From: Linum tenue
Lineage: Eukaryota > Streptophyta > Magnoliopsida > Malpighiales > Linaceae
Direction of reading: 5' to 3'
Length of the DNA: 64,000 bases
Assembly (NCBI GenBank): GCA_946122785.1
Contig: CAMGYJ010000011.1
Location: 56,284,449 to 56,348,448 of the forward strand
This document shows positions 35,579-50,157 of the stretch, in pieces. A program made the position numbers and the translations under genes. Under the pieces are notes generated by a model that was not told the DNA's origin, searched no databases, and saw only the letters and a list, made by a program, of their open reading frames with translations. Numbering within the stretch: position 1 is the stretch's first letter; every line of letters starts with the position of its first letter.

Positions 35579-35640
35579 ACATGGTATTAGGGTCTTCTGT
35601 GATCGAGAGGTCTACTGTTCGAATCCCGATGACATCTCGT
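35579..35640. repeat. Retroelement primer-binding-like remnant
   Basis: CATGGTATTAGGG.. resembles a decayed TGGTATCAGAGC primer-binding site (complement of the initiator tRNA-Met 3' end) followed by CTACTGTTCGAATCCCG. A related stretch is at 53648-53705. There are no recognisable LTR borders or pol ORF. Confidence 0.35.
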
Positions 35641-38600
35641 TTGTTTTGTTAATCGCATGAGAATCAGACATGTGCAGACTTCAAACCCGTACATAGTGAT
35701 TTTTTTTCGTTTGAGATGTATGGTAGCAAGTGATATATGTTTTATACTCAAACATCTTTCAACAACTCGAATTATTGAAATCAAATCATTCTGCTTGATC
35801 AATGAATAGTTTCTCTCTATTGCGGGGTGGGAAAATATAGGCAGTTGTGGCTGTCGCAAATGCCAAAGGGTGGAGTGAGTGACTTTGTGATTTTGATGTA
35901 ACAAAAGAGTTTCCTCTAAGTGGACAAAAAAAGAAGACCTGGTGGGCAAATGATTGGTTGACACATGGCACTCTATGATTTGACATTCCCCTATACGCAA
36001 ATCCCAAAGGATATAGTGTTACATATGGGTCAATGACCGTTTAGATCCCTCTACTATAGTACTTTTAGCAAATCAACCCCTCAACTTCTAGCCCTTTAAC
36101 TATTTTCTTTATGACCAAAATGTCCTAAAAAAAAACATGTGATCAATCGAAAGTTGTTCTCCGTTTTCAAAATAAACATTGTCTTTTAAATGCTCTCAAA
36201 TTCGGATTTCCTAGAGTCTCGGACAAACGAGTCGCTCCTTCAATACGCAAATGAATTTGTCATGTTACGCGTAAAAGACTGAAGTCGAGATTAGTTATCA
36301 AGGCTGCATACATTTTGTTCTTAGACAACCGATCTGTTCAATAAAGGGCAATGTCGTTTACATCGAATGCCGGATTGGATGAGTTCAAAATTTTGTGTAT
36401 TTTCACGCCATGCCACAAGGTGATATCTTTTGTTTGTTTTATGTGTACAACTCAATGCTCATCTCTCTCTCCGTTTGATGTAACCATTCGAAGCAGATCA
36501 AGATTTTTCAACTTTCCTGGCACCTTCTTTCTTGCTCCTACTTAATTGATTATAATGTGTTTTCACTGATCACAGCTGCTTCAGTTTACCTCATAATTCT
36601 TTGAGATTGAGATTAGCTTAAACTAAATGCAGTTGCATCATTATCATTGTCCACCCAACGTATTAGAAAGACCTTTAAATTCAAGAATGTGTTTTAATAC
36701 TTGAGGTGTTAGCTAGAGCACGAGTTATAGTATCAGTGGCGGAACTACGCATAGTTTTTCAGGGCATATAGTTCTCTCAATATTTGGTCTGAAGGTTATA
36801 GTTTGTGTATTCGTATGTTGAGAAAACAGTGTGGAGTGGTGAGATGATGAGGGGTTATTAGCCGCCTTCCAATACCTATGTTCCATTCCATAAAGTTGTT
36901 GCTAAAATTATTTTTTTAGCACTCTTGTCACTCTAAATCCTGGCTTCGCCATTGCACAATACGAAGTAAAGTACGAGTACGTATTTGTCATTGAGTCATG
37001 CATGAGTCACTATTACTTGTCCGAGAAGTAAGGAGTTTTCCCAATTATATAATGATCAAATTGCTTTGTTGGGTGATTTTAGAACAAGCATATATAGCTC
37101 CATATGTAAAGTCAACTACTGATAATTGGATATGGATTCTTCAATTATGTCATTGGAATGAATCTGTTTGGAAAGAAAGATTGCAACTTTTTACTTGGCC
37201 TTTAGGTGATTATGTTAATTAATAAAAAAAACATGCGCAAAATCTCTCTTTTAATTGTAGTGATGGACCTTTAATTGTGTTCAAAACTCAATCCCAACTT
37301 CCATTTGCTAGCCCTAGTAATAAATGGATTTGCAATTGAGTGGGTATAAGCCTATCATCATGAAATTAAATGGCCAAGTCAAAAAAGCCTCCACTTTTGT
37401 GCTAGAAATGCCAATTATTCCATCTCATTGTGCTACATATAGAGAGGAGAATGAACGTTTCTAGGTTTACTTTGTTTGAAAGCAATTTGGAGTGCTTGAT
37501 GGGATTATTGGCAAGAAAAAATGAGAACAAGGTAGCTAGGTGCTAGATAAATCAAGTCAAACACCACTTGTAACTTATAAGTACATCTAGGATATCATAT
37601 AAAATCAGTTAAAGATATCGAAAGATTTAGGGATTTGAGCAAATGCCATGTAAAGATAGAGTTAATTATCTTTCTTCCAATGAAAAATATCCTTGCGATG
37701 AATATTGATTCGGACTAACTCAAAATTTTGAAATGTAGCTGCTATCAAGGAGTAAGCAGCCGCAGCTAGCATAGACATAGCCAAGGTGAGCGTGACTGTA
37801 TGACTGATGACAGGTTGTGTTGGTTGGGACATAGCATCAGAATCAGTATATAGAACTACTTGTTTCAACGCGGTTTCACAATCCAATTAGAGATCATGCA
37901 ATAGTAGTTTCACCAGCTAAGTTCTTGTTGTGATTTCCATCTCCTAAATTAACCATGGAAGTCCATAAATCGACTCGCCTCCCCTTTATAGTGCATTAGT
38001 GCCACCAAACAAGGTTGAATATGAGGCATGATATAAGCAGAGTCATCAATATTAAGATTAATCCGTTCTTTAGAGCATTTCGTTATTCATTCTTTAGAGG
38101 GAGCCTCTTAATGAATACATACTCTTCAACCAATTAATATTTCAAACAAAACATGACTCCTTCCACTAATTACATATCAATTTGTTTTGCTTAAATTGCA
38201 ACAAATGGTTATGTGACTCATACTCTTTGATTTTTCAACACTTAAGAGTAGATGAGCTGGTATGAGTTGTATGATAATGAGATTCCCCTCATTTGTTGGA
38301 TGAATTTAGGGAGAGGTGTTGTAGATTTATTCAGAAGCTAATAAGACAATAAGAGAGGGAAAATAAAATTTTCATATTGGTGGGATTTGCTACCAAATCA
38401 TATCTACAAATCCCTCATTTTGCTCCTCTAGCCTTTTGTCTTTACCAACTAATTTAAAAGTTCTACTCTATCGCCTTCCAATTGGATTAATATATAAGAG
38501 AATTATATATTATCAATGGTTTCATGATCACAACAATTTTTGGCCCTATTAGGTTTCCACGAGAATCATTCCAACAACTTCTTATATAAGAAAATTCTGT

Positions 38601-39894
38601 TAGTTTTATGTTTAATCATATATAAGAAAATTCAAGGAACGCCAAGGTTAAGTATAGCGTTAATTGCACCACACGCCGAGTTATTCAAAGTATCTTTAAT
38701 TTTTGGATAAAAGTATCAATTCAAGGTAGAAGTGTTTCCACTTGTGCCATCGAGGCAAGCCATTCCCTCCACTGTACAATCTTACTAGTTGCAACCTGCC
38801 ATCCTAATATGATTTCAACTAAAAAATGACTCAGTCGCTTCATACATAAGAGAGACTAAGGCAAACAAAGAGCGAAGATCTTTGTCATTAACCGTCCACT
38901 AGGGTTAAAGATGTCGGCGAGAACCGTATTCGAGCGGACTACAGGGCTACTATGAAGCAAACTAGCTAGATGCAAGACATGGTAAAGGGACCTTAATGGA
39001 TCAAGAGAGGTAACAAAAGGAATCATATGCCTTAAATATAACATAGTTGCCAATTAAAACATGAATTGTACAACTCTACCAACAAATGATCTTTCTACCC
39101 AAAAAAAATGTCCAACAAATATTCTCCTTTGACCCTTTTATTTACAAGAAGATGAATGCTAAATTCCAGGGATCAAATTACTCAATCAAGAACCTCTTTT
39201 TCTTCTTTTCCAGTCATAATTACAAAGGCAAAATCCACACACAAAAAAAAAAGGTGGCCCTTAATTTACAAGTGCAGTAAATGCAACTGTTAGCCAGATT
39301 CCAAAAACTGACCAATTATGTATAGCACTCACTGACTCTCTGCTCTCCTCTCTTCATCACCCAGAAGTGCTAACTGGTTGGCAGCCTTTTTTATGTGTAT
39401 TCATATCTCTTACAACAACCCAAAAGAAGAATCATAAAGGGATCAAGGAAAGTATACTATTGGAAGAGGAATCGATTTAAAGTTGGATATTTTCCCAAAC
39501 AAGCTGTAAAAAGATGTCCAACCAACACATGTTATATTAATTAGATGGGTTTCCTTGAGATCTTATAAACATCATACGAGAGTCAATAGGACATATAAGG
39601 ATATGATGTATCAGTAATAGGACAACTATGTATTTGCGAGCGCTAAACAAACGAAGAATCGTTTTATGAGTCATCACTCTTGAACCAATTTGAGACCGTA
39701 TAACACCTTATTGTCAATATATAAGGGTTACTTGTGTACGTTACTCTATTCTACATGTGTATAGCGGTTAGTAAAGATAGATTCATATCTATGTATCATC
39801 TATCCTGTGTAGAACGAGTAATACAATATGCACTAATAAGATCGACTTTGAAACCACGTTGCTCTTTGTAGAATAATATTGTTCTGAATGGTTA

Positions 39895-40606
39895 AAGGTC
39901 GTCCTAAAAATTACTAACCATCGTCCTAACTTAATATGTAATTTACCAAATTGCCCATTTTGAATTTCAAAATCAAACACAAAACAAACAACTCCTTCCC
40001 CTTCCATAAATCTAAAAAAACATATAAACCAAAATTCAACAAATTATCTTATGGACCGAATCATAAATCGTAGTAAAAGAATAGAAAATTATTGATATAA
40101 ACCAAACAAATCCAAAAAAAACCAAAACCCCTCAATCGAAGCCAATTTTCGGTTGTACCATGGCTCAACCTAAGGCAATTTTCGGTTGTACCATGGACCA
40201 ACCGAAAATCACCTTAGGTTGAGCCATGGCGCAACCGAAAATGATTTTCGGTTGAGCCATGGTGCAACCGAAGGTGATTTTCGGTTGGTCCATGGTACAA
40301 CCGAAAATTGCCTTAGGTTGAGCCATGGTACAACCGAAAATTGGCTTCGGTTGAGGGGTTTTGGAATTTTTTTTGAAAAAAAAAATCAGATTTTTACCTC
40401 GTCGGAGTCGCTACACATGATTCGGACGTATTCTCAACGATTACGACTCGAGAATGTCAACGATGAATTAAAGAGTGTGGGAAATTGAGTGTTTTTCATT
40501 TTTTTTATAGTTAAAGTGATGTTTTGTATGCTAAAAATGCCAAAAGGTTAAAAGTGTAACTTTGTTATTTTTTAGGACGATCAATAGTAATTTTAAGGAC
40601 GACCTT
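39895..40606. mobile_element. 712-bp MITE with TA duplication and a long internal hairpin
   Basis: The left end AAGGTCGTCCTAAAAATTAC and the right end (reverse complement AAGGTCGTCCTTAAAATTAC) form terminal inverted repeats that continue through ATCGTCCTAA. TA flanks both sides (39893-39894 and 40607-40608), as for Tc1/mariner-type insertions. The interior 40120-40365 is a second, nearly perfect inverted repeat centred near 40242 and made of units with CAACCGAAAAT and CCATGG. Confidence 0.8.
40120..40365. repeat. Near-perfect inverted repeat (hairpin) of roughly 30-bp units
   Basis: Each arm is about 122 bp and carries four CCATGG sites, with CAACCGAAAAT or its complement between them. Arms begin CCAAAACCCCTCAA and meet at GAAAATGATTTTC. 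A transcript across it would fold into a long double-stranded stem. The units are also open in one plus-strand frame, reading HGATEN / RLSHG variants. Confidence 0.9.
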
Positions 40607-42884
40607 TATCAACTCCCATATTGTTCACGTCTACTAGAAAAACTACGTAAATCTCATAATATTCGGGGGTTTTTTACTTGATTTACACAATAGATTAGTG
40701 TGGATCAATCAAACTCTAACCATGATCCTCCTCAAAATTCACCCTCTTTGCCAAATTCGAATACTTTTTTTTTGGGTGGGCAAGAATAAAATGAAGAAAG
40801 ATAGGGCAATTCCTCCATCTGCTTTTGCTCTCCCTTCCTCCCTCACCCATCTGCAGGCTTTTCTTTGGGTGGATTATGTTTTGTTCATTTTCGAAAAATC
40901 CATGGCCCCTTTTCCTCACCACTTTGTCCTTTCTTTGCAACAACAAAACATTTTAAAGGTTTGAGAAAAAATGGAGAGGCCAAAACAAAAATCTAAGGCT
41001 GAATTTTGTTCCTCTCCCTTTTCTGCTCTGAATTTTCTTTTCGAAAGCGTATCTCTTTCTTTCTGTTTCAAACAGCACTCCATCTAAACTAAAGTTAAGG
41101 CAGTTGAACAGCAGCCAGCCAGCCAGCCAGCCAGCAGTCTCTGGACCATTTCAGATCTTCCTTGAACCATTCAATCGGGGAAGTGGCTCAGTAGCAACCT
41201 CTCTCCCTCCTCCATTGATCACTCCATTCCAAGTACATCCTGTGGTTGGGGGGATTGATGTGCTTTACTCGATTTCGAACGAAACCCTTTATTGGTGATG
41301 AAACCCTTTATCGGTGATGATATATAGAGTCAGTACGTAACTTTCGTAATAACTCAAGTTCTTCCGACGACTTGATTAGCAGCATGAAGTTAATAGTGGG
41401 TGAAGTCAGAGAAATACAATGAGGAACGACTAGAAATAAAATAAAAAATAAAAAAATTGTGATGGCTTTTTCGCTGGAGTATCCAAGTGATTCCATTGAG
41501 ATATCATTATCTAAACTATTTATTGAATCGAGTCTGGGGGATCTGATGTGATACCCTAACTAACCTCTAATCGGTAAATACCATGTTCCAATTCTCAAAA
41601 TCCAAATTCGAAGATCAATTTAAATAAAAATCAACAATCGACCATTATGATATGCCCAAGCACATCCGACGACCTAGGAGCGTGCAACGGTCCGGATGGG
41701 AAATGAACAAAATTCATGAGAACCGCGGCTCGATAATGAAAGACATCTTAGGACCAAGAACCAGCAGTGCATTTGGTCCGGTCCGGTCCAAATATCACTT
41801 ATGATCACTTTTCTTCCATAATCACAAAATTCACGAGACCAAGAACCGAATCACAATACACTCGATTAAGTTGAACCGGTGCTGTCCAGCATAGACCAAA
41901 CCGATACCCACTCTTACGACAACCAAATCACTTAGAAGTATCATTTACTCCAGAAATACACCAGTCGCAACCAAAACATGGCTAAGATGATCATTCTTTG
42001 GCAATAACTCAAAATTGGATGAGTCATCACTTACCTAGAAAGCATGAGGAGTGGTGGGGGTGGTGATGATGGAATGTAAGGAAGTTATAAATTTTGTAGG
42101 GACGATAGAGAGAGGGAGGGAGGGGAGGCAGATGGCCCCAAGATGTCTTGGGAGCATTAGGACAGGATTAGGGAAATGGTGCCCTCTGGGTGGGCACCTC
42201 AGCCCAATATTGTTGGGGCTGGGGTCAACTACAGCAAGCAAGCAGCAGCATATTTTCCCTACTAAAAAACCCACACAAACAAACTTAAAGCTCTCAAATA
42301 GACAGCCTTTGTTCCCATGTGCTCTAATTTAAGAGCAACATTCCAAAACAACAACCTCCTTTGTGCCCTCCCATCTGGCTTCTTCCCCTCACTTGATATA
42401 AATCCTCCCCATTTCCACCTCACATCATTCTTAATCCTTTTAGGGCAACATCGGTCTCAAGGTGATTAACTAACCATTCTCCCATCATCATCATCATTGT
42501 TCAAAAGTCACTTCACTATCTCATCCTCTCTCTAACAATGTTTATACCATGAATACAAGAGAAAGGGGGAAAAAAAATCATATGGGGAGTGTCCGGTCTG
42601 GATGAATAGTATCAGAGTGATTTCAGAGTTCAGATACTCCGGCGGCAAACTGTAGTTGTGTGGATCCTCATTGTCTCGCCAATTGCAAGTGGCGCGGATC
42701 AAATGTGGATCTACGTTTGTATATTGGATCAAAATGCATGACGATGCAAGATGGTCGGTTGGTCGAATGGATAATCGTTTGAGGGGAAGATACCGACGTT
42801 TGTGGTTCTTGACTTGGGTGTGGTGGGGAGGACAATCCAAGTAGCACATCGAAAAAATAAAAGAAATTTACCTTCTATATAAGT

Positions 42885-43260
42885 GTCCTCCTAGACCTAT
42901 TAGTACGAGGCTTTTAGGGAAGATTTCCAAGAGCAAATTCGTGCGGGTCTTGTCCAAAGCGAACTATATAGTACTAACGTGGAGCATGTGGTCTCAACAT
43001 ACACTAAGGAATTTAAATTAGTTTCTAATGGAATAAGAATTCCTAGGGGAATTAGGATTCATAAATCTTACTAGAATAAAACCTTCTAGTTGATTCTTAA
43101 TCCAATAAGGAAAATCTATCCTGGTTCCCTAATCTCAATAAGGAGAACCTATCCTAGTCAAGCTAAGTTCCCTAATCAGGAAATCTAGTTTAGTCCTCCA
43201 AGTCACTTTAGTAATCCTTGTCTCATACGGATTCCTAGCCTGGTAAGGAAAAGCACTTGC
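42885..43260. repeat. Retroelement-like fragment with internal direct repeats
   Basis: CTTGTCCAAAGCGAACTATATAGTACTA resembles a segment common beside plant copia-type LTRs. It is followed by two diverged direct repeats built around AATAAGGA(A/G)AA(T/C)CTATCCT(G/A)GT. There is no coding capacity. Confidence 0.4.
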
Positions 43261-46200
43261 TGTTAGATAATTTTCTTTGCTAGCTTCTTTGATAATATTT
43301 TTGTTTGTTTAACAATACATTGGAAATGACCCCTACGATCATAGATAATGAATGGTTTAACAATTCATCATTATTCCTAATCCAATAAAATTTGAGGAGT
43401 CCCTTTATCTTACTTTTTTACCATGTTGTGTATATGTCTTCTTAACCTCAAATATCAAAGGTTGGATCCAAACCATGAAATATCCATAGTTGTTTGGTGT
43501 GGTCCAATCTAATCCGTTGATCCTAACAAAGTCTATGTGTACAATGATGATGAATACTGAATATCATCTAATTAACTTGAGCGTTATTACATTTAGCTGA
43601 CTTTGGTAAATACAATATTAACTTGTATCCAAGTATTCGTTAAGGTACACTCTCAAGTAGATATGACGGTTTCGACCTAACCCGCGTCCAACTTGTCACA
43701 GGTTAAGAGGGCAAGGCATCAATCCTCCTTCTACCCCTCATTCTTAACCCACTCATACATTACCATACACCAAGTGATACTTTAATTTTGATATAGCTAG
43801 TGAGAGTCCTCCATCTCTCAATTAACTTTCATAATCATGTCGTCCTCCCGCTTTCTTAATATATATATATTTTTCATTTTCTATGACGAAATTGATCACC
43901 CTTTGATTTCTTCGAGACGAAAAATTAAATGCATCGACCTACTCATACAATTTACACAACCCGGTCTAACCTCTGTCCACCAAAAAACAAATATGAATAT
44001 CGATACACTCGCGCTATCCTATCCTAGTTGCTAACCCATTACCATTCATCACCTCATCTAGTGAACTATTTCAAATTTTTGGTAACTTCTACTCTCTCTC
44101 TTTTTTTTTTTTTTTTTGCCTCCACCTTGCTTAGGTGGTGGGCCAATGCAATTTTGTCTTAATAATAACAATTTCTTGTTACTTTCTTCTTGTTTTTTCT
44201 TGAAAAAGTTTCCCTGGAAAATGGGGGAGGCTTAGCTAATTAACATAACCAAAGTACAAACCTGATATTCACATTTCAATCCAAAACTTTATATATGTAA
44301 AAAGGTTGTCACATGTGACCTCTGTACTTTTGTTTTCTTTTGTCTCTGTTCTAATGGATGCTTTCTTGTTTAAGTTCATCATTAGAATCTTCTGTTATTG
44401 GGAGATTATTATGATTAATTAGGTAATCAAATCATACTTTCAATTTATGAATAATGATTCATCAGCATCGTAACCATTTAATGACTTGATAGATTGAAAG
44501 CTTCTCACTACAGAAACAATTTTCCTCTTTCCATTTTCCCCCCTTTATCTTGCTAAAGAGTGTTTGAGTTGATGGTTTGATTTCTCATGATTGAGAGATA
44601 AATCATATAAATTATTATCATTGCGCTTCTACACTTAAGTTCTAATTAAGTACAAAGCAAGTATGGATGACACTGGGGCGGATTTCTCCAAACTCATGTT
44701 TTTATTTTCAATTTCTAAATTTGTTGAGGATGATATAGGTTTGATTTTTTAGTTAGGTGTTACTTAAAAGACTTAAACCTGTGATCTCCGATTTCTAAAT
44801 GTGTATCTTCCCTTTCTATGCAAGTGGAGATTTTTCATTCCTGTGATTTGTGTCCAATACCCGGTGAATAATTCATTCCGTGAATTATTATGATGCATAT
44901 ATCATCGTTAATAATATACAGGGGCCAGTAAAGAGAAGACTTTCAGATTAGGGACAATTCATCAGAAATAGACTCAAATATTACCAAATTCCCTATTGAC
45001 ATACATATACATTGACACCCTAAGCAACTCCTTTACAAGGCAGCTGATTATTTAATTAAGTGATAGCTCAGAGCATCTGTCTGAGATCATAAGCTGGATC
45101 GATTATGATCAGTAGGCTGAATTGAAGCATTACGTAGCTCTTACATTTGAGTTCATATTTTTGATACTTTCTTAACGCTAGTTTTAAAGGACATGTAACA
45201 TGCTTAGCTTGTTTCCATAATTATACAGGTTCTGTAGGTATTCCCCTTGGCCTAAGAAACGAAATTGCTCGACTGAAAATAGAGTGAGAGAATATGTGAG
45301 CTCGAAGGGCAAAGGCTAAAGGGGGAGGAAGGTCCTCCAAACACATCATAGCATTTGGATTCAAAATATTGTATTAAAAAAATGCATGGAGTATTTTCTA
45401 ATAAAATCGTGCATCTTATAAACTCCAGTTAAGGAACCCAGAAATATTACTCAACAAACATGTCATGGTCACATAAAACTGAAAATTAGAATTATATTTT
45501 ATTTTTTGGAGGGAATATAATGTATAATTTTAATTTCAAGCTTGATTAAAAATTTCAAATCCTCCAAAAATGAAAAATCTGTATATAAGTTTTTTTAGTC
45601 CATATATTCGCCAATCCTAAGTTTCACAACTTTAGATATGTGAACAAAGACAAACAATTCCCATTTAATATAATTAAACAAAAAAAATAGTGCCTATACC
45701 TATATTTAACTGATGATATCTCTACTTTGTTCCAACAATCATGCCATGATCATAGAAAATTAGCTAGATGACACCAATTTTTCATAAAGATGTTAAATTT
45801 TCATAAAAATGGTACTATATAATAATTAAATTAGTATTGGACAGTAAACCTCCAAAAATAACAGTACCTACATCATGTTACGTTTGAGATAAAATAAAAA
45901 AAAAGCTATTTTTATAAAATTCCAATTTGGATATTATAAGATTACAAGAGGCCAATCCAATCCACCCTTTTTATGTTATCGAAAACTTTTGTTTCGGGTT
46001 AATTATTTAATAAAATAAATATGGAGCTAGAATGTCTAGGCAATTGTTTAACATCTGAGGCACAGCCCCATATTAGAATGTCCATCGTCCAGCCAATATA
46101 TTTATTTTATTTCATTTTACATATTAGTAACTAAAAATAATTAATTAATGACAAAGGCTAGCATACTTCTAATATATATTATAATCTCAGTGTTATGGTC

Positions 46201-48064
46201 GTTAGATGTATTTTGTCGAATCAAAATAGCTGATTTCTATTTTTAATTAATTGATCTTAGAGTTTAGATGATTACGGTATAAGATTTAGTCATTCAATAT
46301 TTTTTAGCTATTAAAGGTTAATTTATAATATAGTACCATACCTAAGTTGATTCATGGGTTGCATAATAAAATCTCTCTAGAAATACTCTAGTCTGAATCA
46401 TTCACTAGTATTTATATATTTATACTTTTTACCCTCTTTTTCAACAACTTGGAATTTTCTCAAACTAATTGACATGGACTAGCTAATTTAATTATTTTTT
46501 CTCTACCCCGGAAAATAGGTGGATCCATTTTCTCCAAGAGGAACACAACCCCTTAAAATATGGAATAAACAATTGGTAAGAAATAATTGCAACGTCAAAT
46601 AAATAAATAAAAAACATTAGGGAAAATGGGAAAATTATAAAATACCTCATATTTTTGGTATGGTCCATTTGTTTAATCCCTAAATTTTGTATTTTTGCAT
46701 GGCTACCTAATTTAAGGTGGGGGCAAACCGGGGGAATTTGTTGAAAGGGGTTGGAAATCCTGACTCGGACCGGGTCAATTCCCACGGCAATCCTACTAAA
46801 ACTCGGTTTGGTTGGGTCCTACAGGTAGACTGAATTAGGGATTTGGAGACATTTCCATACCTAGCTAGCTAAGTTCCAATTATAATGAGCAAAGTATGCA
46901 ACACAAGTTCTTTTATTTATCAGTATTAACATATGTGTTTAGAGGTATGTTTATGGTGAGTTTGTTAAAACTTCAAATTACGATGATTTAAATTATAGTG
47001 GATAAGTTTAGTCGACTGGTATATGAAGTATAATGCATATATATATGTGTGTTTGTTGGGATGACAAAAAAAAGACTCGATATTTGAATATTTTTCAATA
47101 ACCAAATCTTTACGGATCAAATTAGATTTGAGTAATTTTATTTTTTGAGACAAACAACTTCTAGTTTGGGTCTTAATTAAACTCATAGTATCCGACACCA
47201 AAATAAAATTGATACTAAATTCTAATACACTTTTTACCTTATTTTTTGGTTATAAACCAAACAGAAAAGTGGAAACACTTACATTAAAAGTGTAATCAGG
47301 TTTGTATATAAAAAAAATTGTAATCAGGTTAAAGGCAATTAATCATATGGTTGGTATTTATCTTTGTGTGTATACAATTATCTGGACTCAAATAGACCCA
47401 TGTGGTATAACCCACATGAGTTACTCAAATTGAACCCAATTCAAATCAAAACCAAATCATTAAAAGTGCACATGAGTTCATTTGGGTTCGATCCAATATT
47501 CGTATGAGTCACGACAATGTGATCAAATTACTCAATAAGTCGACCCATTTGACACGCATATATTATTTGGTCTGGTTTATAATGGTCAATCGTGCTCTTC
47601 CACAGGCTGGCTGAGTTCATTAAAATTTTGTATATGGAAGTCATTCGGAATACCAGTGGCCGATCGTTCAATTATACAAATCGGCCTCTTAATTTGTAAA
47701 TCGACTTTAAATCACAATAGAAACAACAACTTTTGTTTCATTAGTATATGCCATCTTGTTATATATGGAAGTTGACAACCGAGGCGTTATCCCCTACCCA
47801 ATTATCAAGATTAAAAATATTTTGAATATATATTTATCGTTCTCTTTATAAAATTTCTGACTCTGCCATTAATCACGACGTTTCACCTATATAGGCAAGC
47901 GGATTTGCTTTCCTATATGTCATATATTTCTGGGGAACGGATCAGGTCAGTAATCTTATGGTGAGTAACTATGAGTAACTCGCCCACATCAGCATGACAT
48001 CAGCATCCTCTCTCTCCTGCAAAGTCTTTAATTTTCCCCTCCTTAATCTTTGACGGACGATTTC

Positions 48065-48640
48065 TCACTCGTTTTAAGTCGAAATTTAATTTTTTTTGCA
48101 CAGTTAGATCAGATTAATTGTGCTCTTCAAAATGATATCCACTTTGATATATTTTTCGAACAAAAAAAATTGAGCCATTTTATACTAGTCTATACCATAT
48201 GGTATTGACTGGTATTAAAATAAGAGCATACCTATGGTTTGAAAAGCGTACTATGGTGGTATGACACAAACCAAAACTGTAGGATGGTTGAATACGACTT
48301 TTAACATTGTATACCATAAGATACCATAAGATACCACCCCGTACCAGGGTGGTATTGTATGGTATTGTGTGGTATTTTTTTGTCTTGTAATTTGTTCACC
48401 CAGAAATTTGTAGATCCAATAGATCATGATGAACTCGTCCCTGCTGTGCAAACGTTTTTAAAAACAAATTAAAAACGAAGAAGATACCATATGGTATGCA
48501 GTTGGTACCGAGAGGCCATAATTTTTTTTCCTAAAAAAATATTGAAAATTGATCTCATTTTGTAGAGCACGATGAACTCGTTCCATCTGTGCAAAAAAAA
48601 TTAAAATCTGATTTAAAACGAAAAAGATATGAGTCAATTA
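48065..48640. repeat. Three homologous units of about 110 bp, one inverted relative to the other two
   Basis: Unit A (plus, about 48065-48180) reads TCGTTTTAAG..., GCACAG..., GTGCTCTTCAAAATGA. Units B (about 48380-48480) and C (about 48530-48640) carry the same order on the minus strand (CGTTTTAAATC, GCACAG, ACGAGTTCATCGTGCTCTACAAAATGA). Between A and B are repeated ATACCATAAG and GGTATTGT motifs. This suggests a decayed foldback-type element. Confidence 0.55.
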
Positions 48641-50149
48641 AGAAAGCTAGTGAAAATAAAAATGACCTTTAATTCTCCATCCTGAGAACTGGATTTTCTA
48701 AATGAAGGGTCCAGATTTGGTTATTGATGGGTGCATAACCCATGGTTATGCATCCTAACTTGAGCCTGCTTCGGAGATTGCTCGGTAACTCCAAAGTGAC
48801 GAATACTTAGTTGTCATCCATACGCAACAACAAAAAATACCAAATATGAAATGAAATAAAATGTTCCTTTCAAAATTCCATTCCATCGGCTGCTGATTAT
48901 TATTATAATATTGAAATACAAGGAAATCTTATTCATAATTCTAGGCTTACGTTACGGTTGTTACGAAGACCCACTTCCTTGGCTAAATAAACAAAAGAGA
49001 GAAATTGGTTTTTTCCCCATGTATTTTTGTTAAAAGGGATGTTTGATGAACTTCAAAATTTTCAAATCACACACCATTAAATTCTCATTGATGAGAATTT
49101 ACCATCTACTCATCCCACCAAAAATACTCGATTCGATATTCATTCCATTAGGTATTTGTTGATCACAATACATTTAATTCGATAATTGATCATCATAATG
49201 ATCTTGAGTGTCTCAATACACTCTAGATAATTAACCAGGTTATTGTATTCGTGACTCGTTGTTTTCTTTCTTACACCACTTATTTCTTGTTTCTCTTTTT
49301 TTTTATAATGTGAATTACGCGTTCGATCTCTTCAATGTCGTCACAGGTTCACGCAAATTACGGACTTTATATATATCTGACAAATTGACGAGAGTAGAAA
49401 AATGTATTCTTTCGGTTTTTTTAGGAGCACCTTAATATAAGCTCTGACCGAAGACTGTTGAGTCCAGGCTTCAGACCTAAAAACCTTCCGCTTTCGCAGA
49501 TTCCAGACTCTACAAATATCTAGCAAACTAACGAGAGAGCAGGGAAAACAAAAACCATCCGACCTTTCTCGACCTACTTTAAATGAGATTCTGACCGAAA
49601 GTCGTTGAATTCGAACATAAGATTTATCTTAAACGACTCTATCAGGCTATTATCGCCGCAATGCATCACGACACATGACGACATCATATGGAAATGCCTG
49701 ATTTTTTTGGATAATCAAACCCCATCTTTCTTATACATCTATGGTTTTGGATCAAGTATAACAACTCATCATTCGTAATAAAAAGGCTCTTTAAAAAAAG
49801 ATATATCACCTCCTTGTAATTGTATGGGAATGATCATACTTAGAATCTCTCCCTATCATTGAGTTATTGAAACTAATTTGTAATAACATCATAGTTTTTA
49901 TTGAGAGATCTCGTATTCGAATAATTTAAAATACACAGTATTGAAATTTCGTGCAAAGTAGAAGGCAGCTGAAGCCTGAAAGGAACCCGAATACCCAAAA
50001 AAAAAAAAAAATTCATAAAATCAAGTCGTTGACCCTCACCACCAAAATCCCCTCCCTCCAATTCCAAGCTTTCTCCCCAACAGCGGCCCCTACGCCGCTG
50101 CCCTTGCTCTCTCTCTCTCTTCTCCCTCTCTCTCTCTCTTCTCGTGCTC

Positions 50150-50157
50150 TATTAAAA
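50150..50157 (+). promoter_or_regulatory. Weak TATA-like element upstream of CYP734A
   Basis: TATTAAAA lies about 190 bp before the start codon, just after a CT-rich tract (50105-50140). A CT-rich leader is common in plant genes; the TATA assignment is tentative. Confidence 0.3.

Larger units (their letters stand above)
29794..39894. other. Gene-poor, repeat-rich region
   Basis: No protein gene can be supported. Contents seen: a dispersed repeat copy at 30130-30500, GAA microsatellite at 32353-32399, a G18 run at 35482-35499, retroelement primer-binding-like scraps near 31855 and 35579, and AT-rich filler. Many short ORFs of 60-140 codons are scattered here on both strands without family features or consistent base composition. 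Confidence 0.5.

Noticed and set aside
40186..40488. 100-codon plus-strand ORF with HGATEN-like repeats
   Set aside because: It is a by-product of the CCATGG/CAACCGAAAAT hairpin units of a MITE; the same units lie inverted, so protein selection is unlikely.
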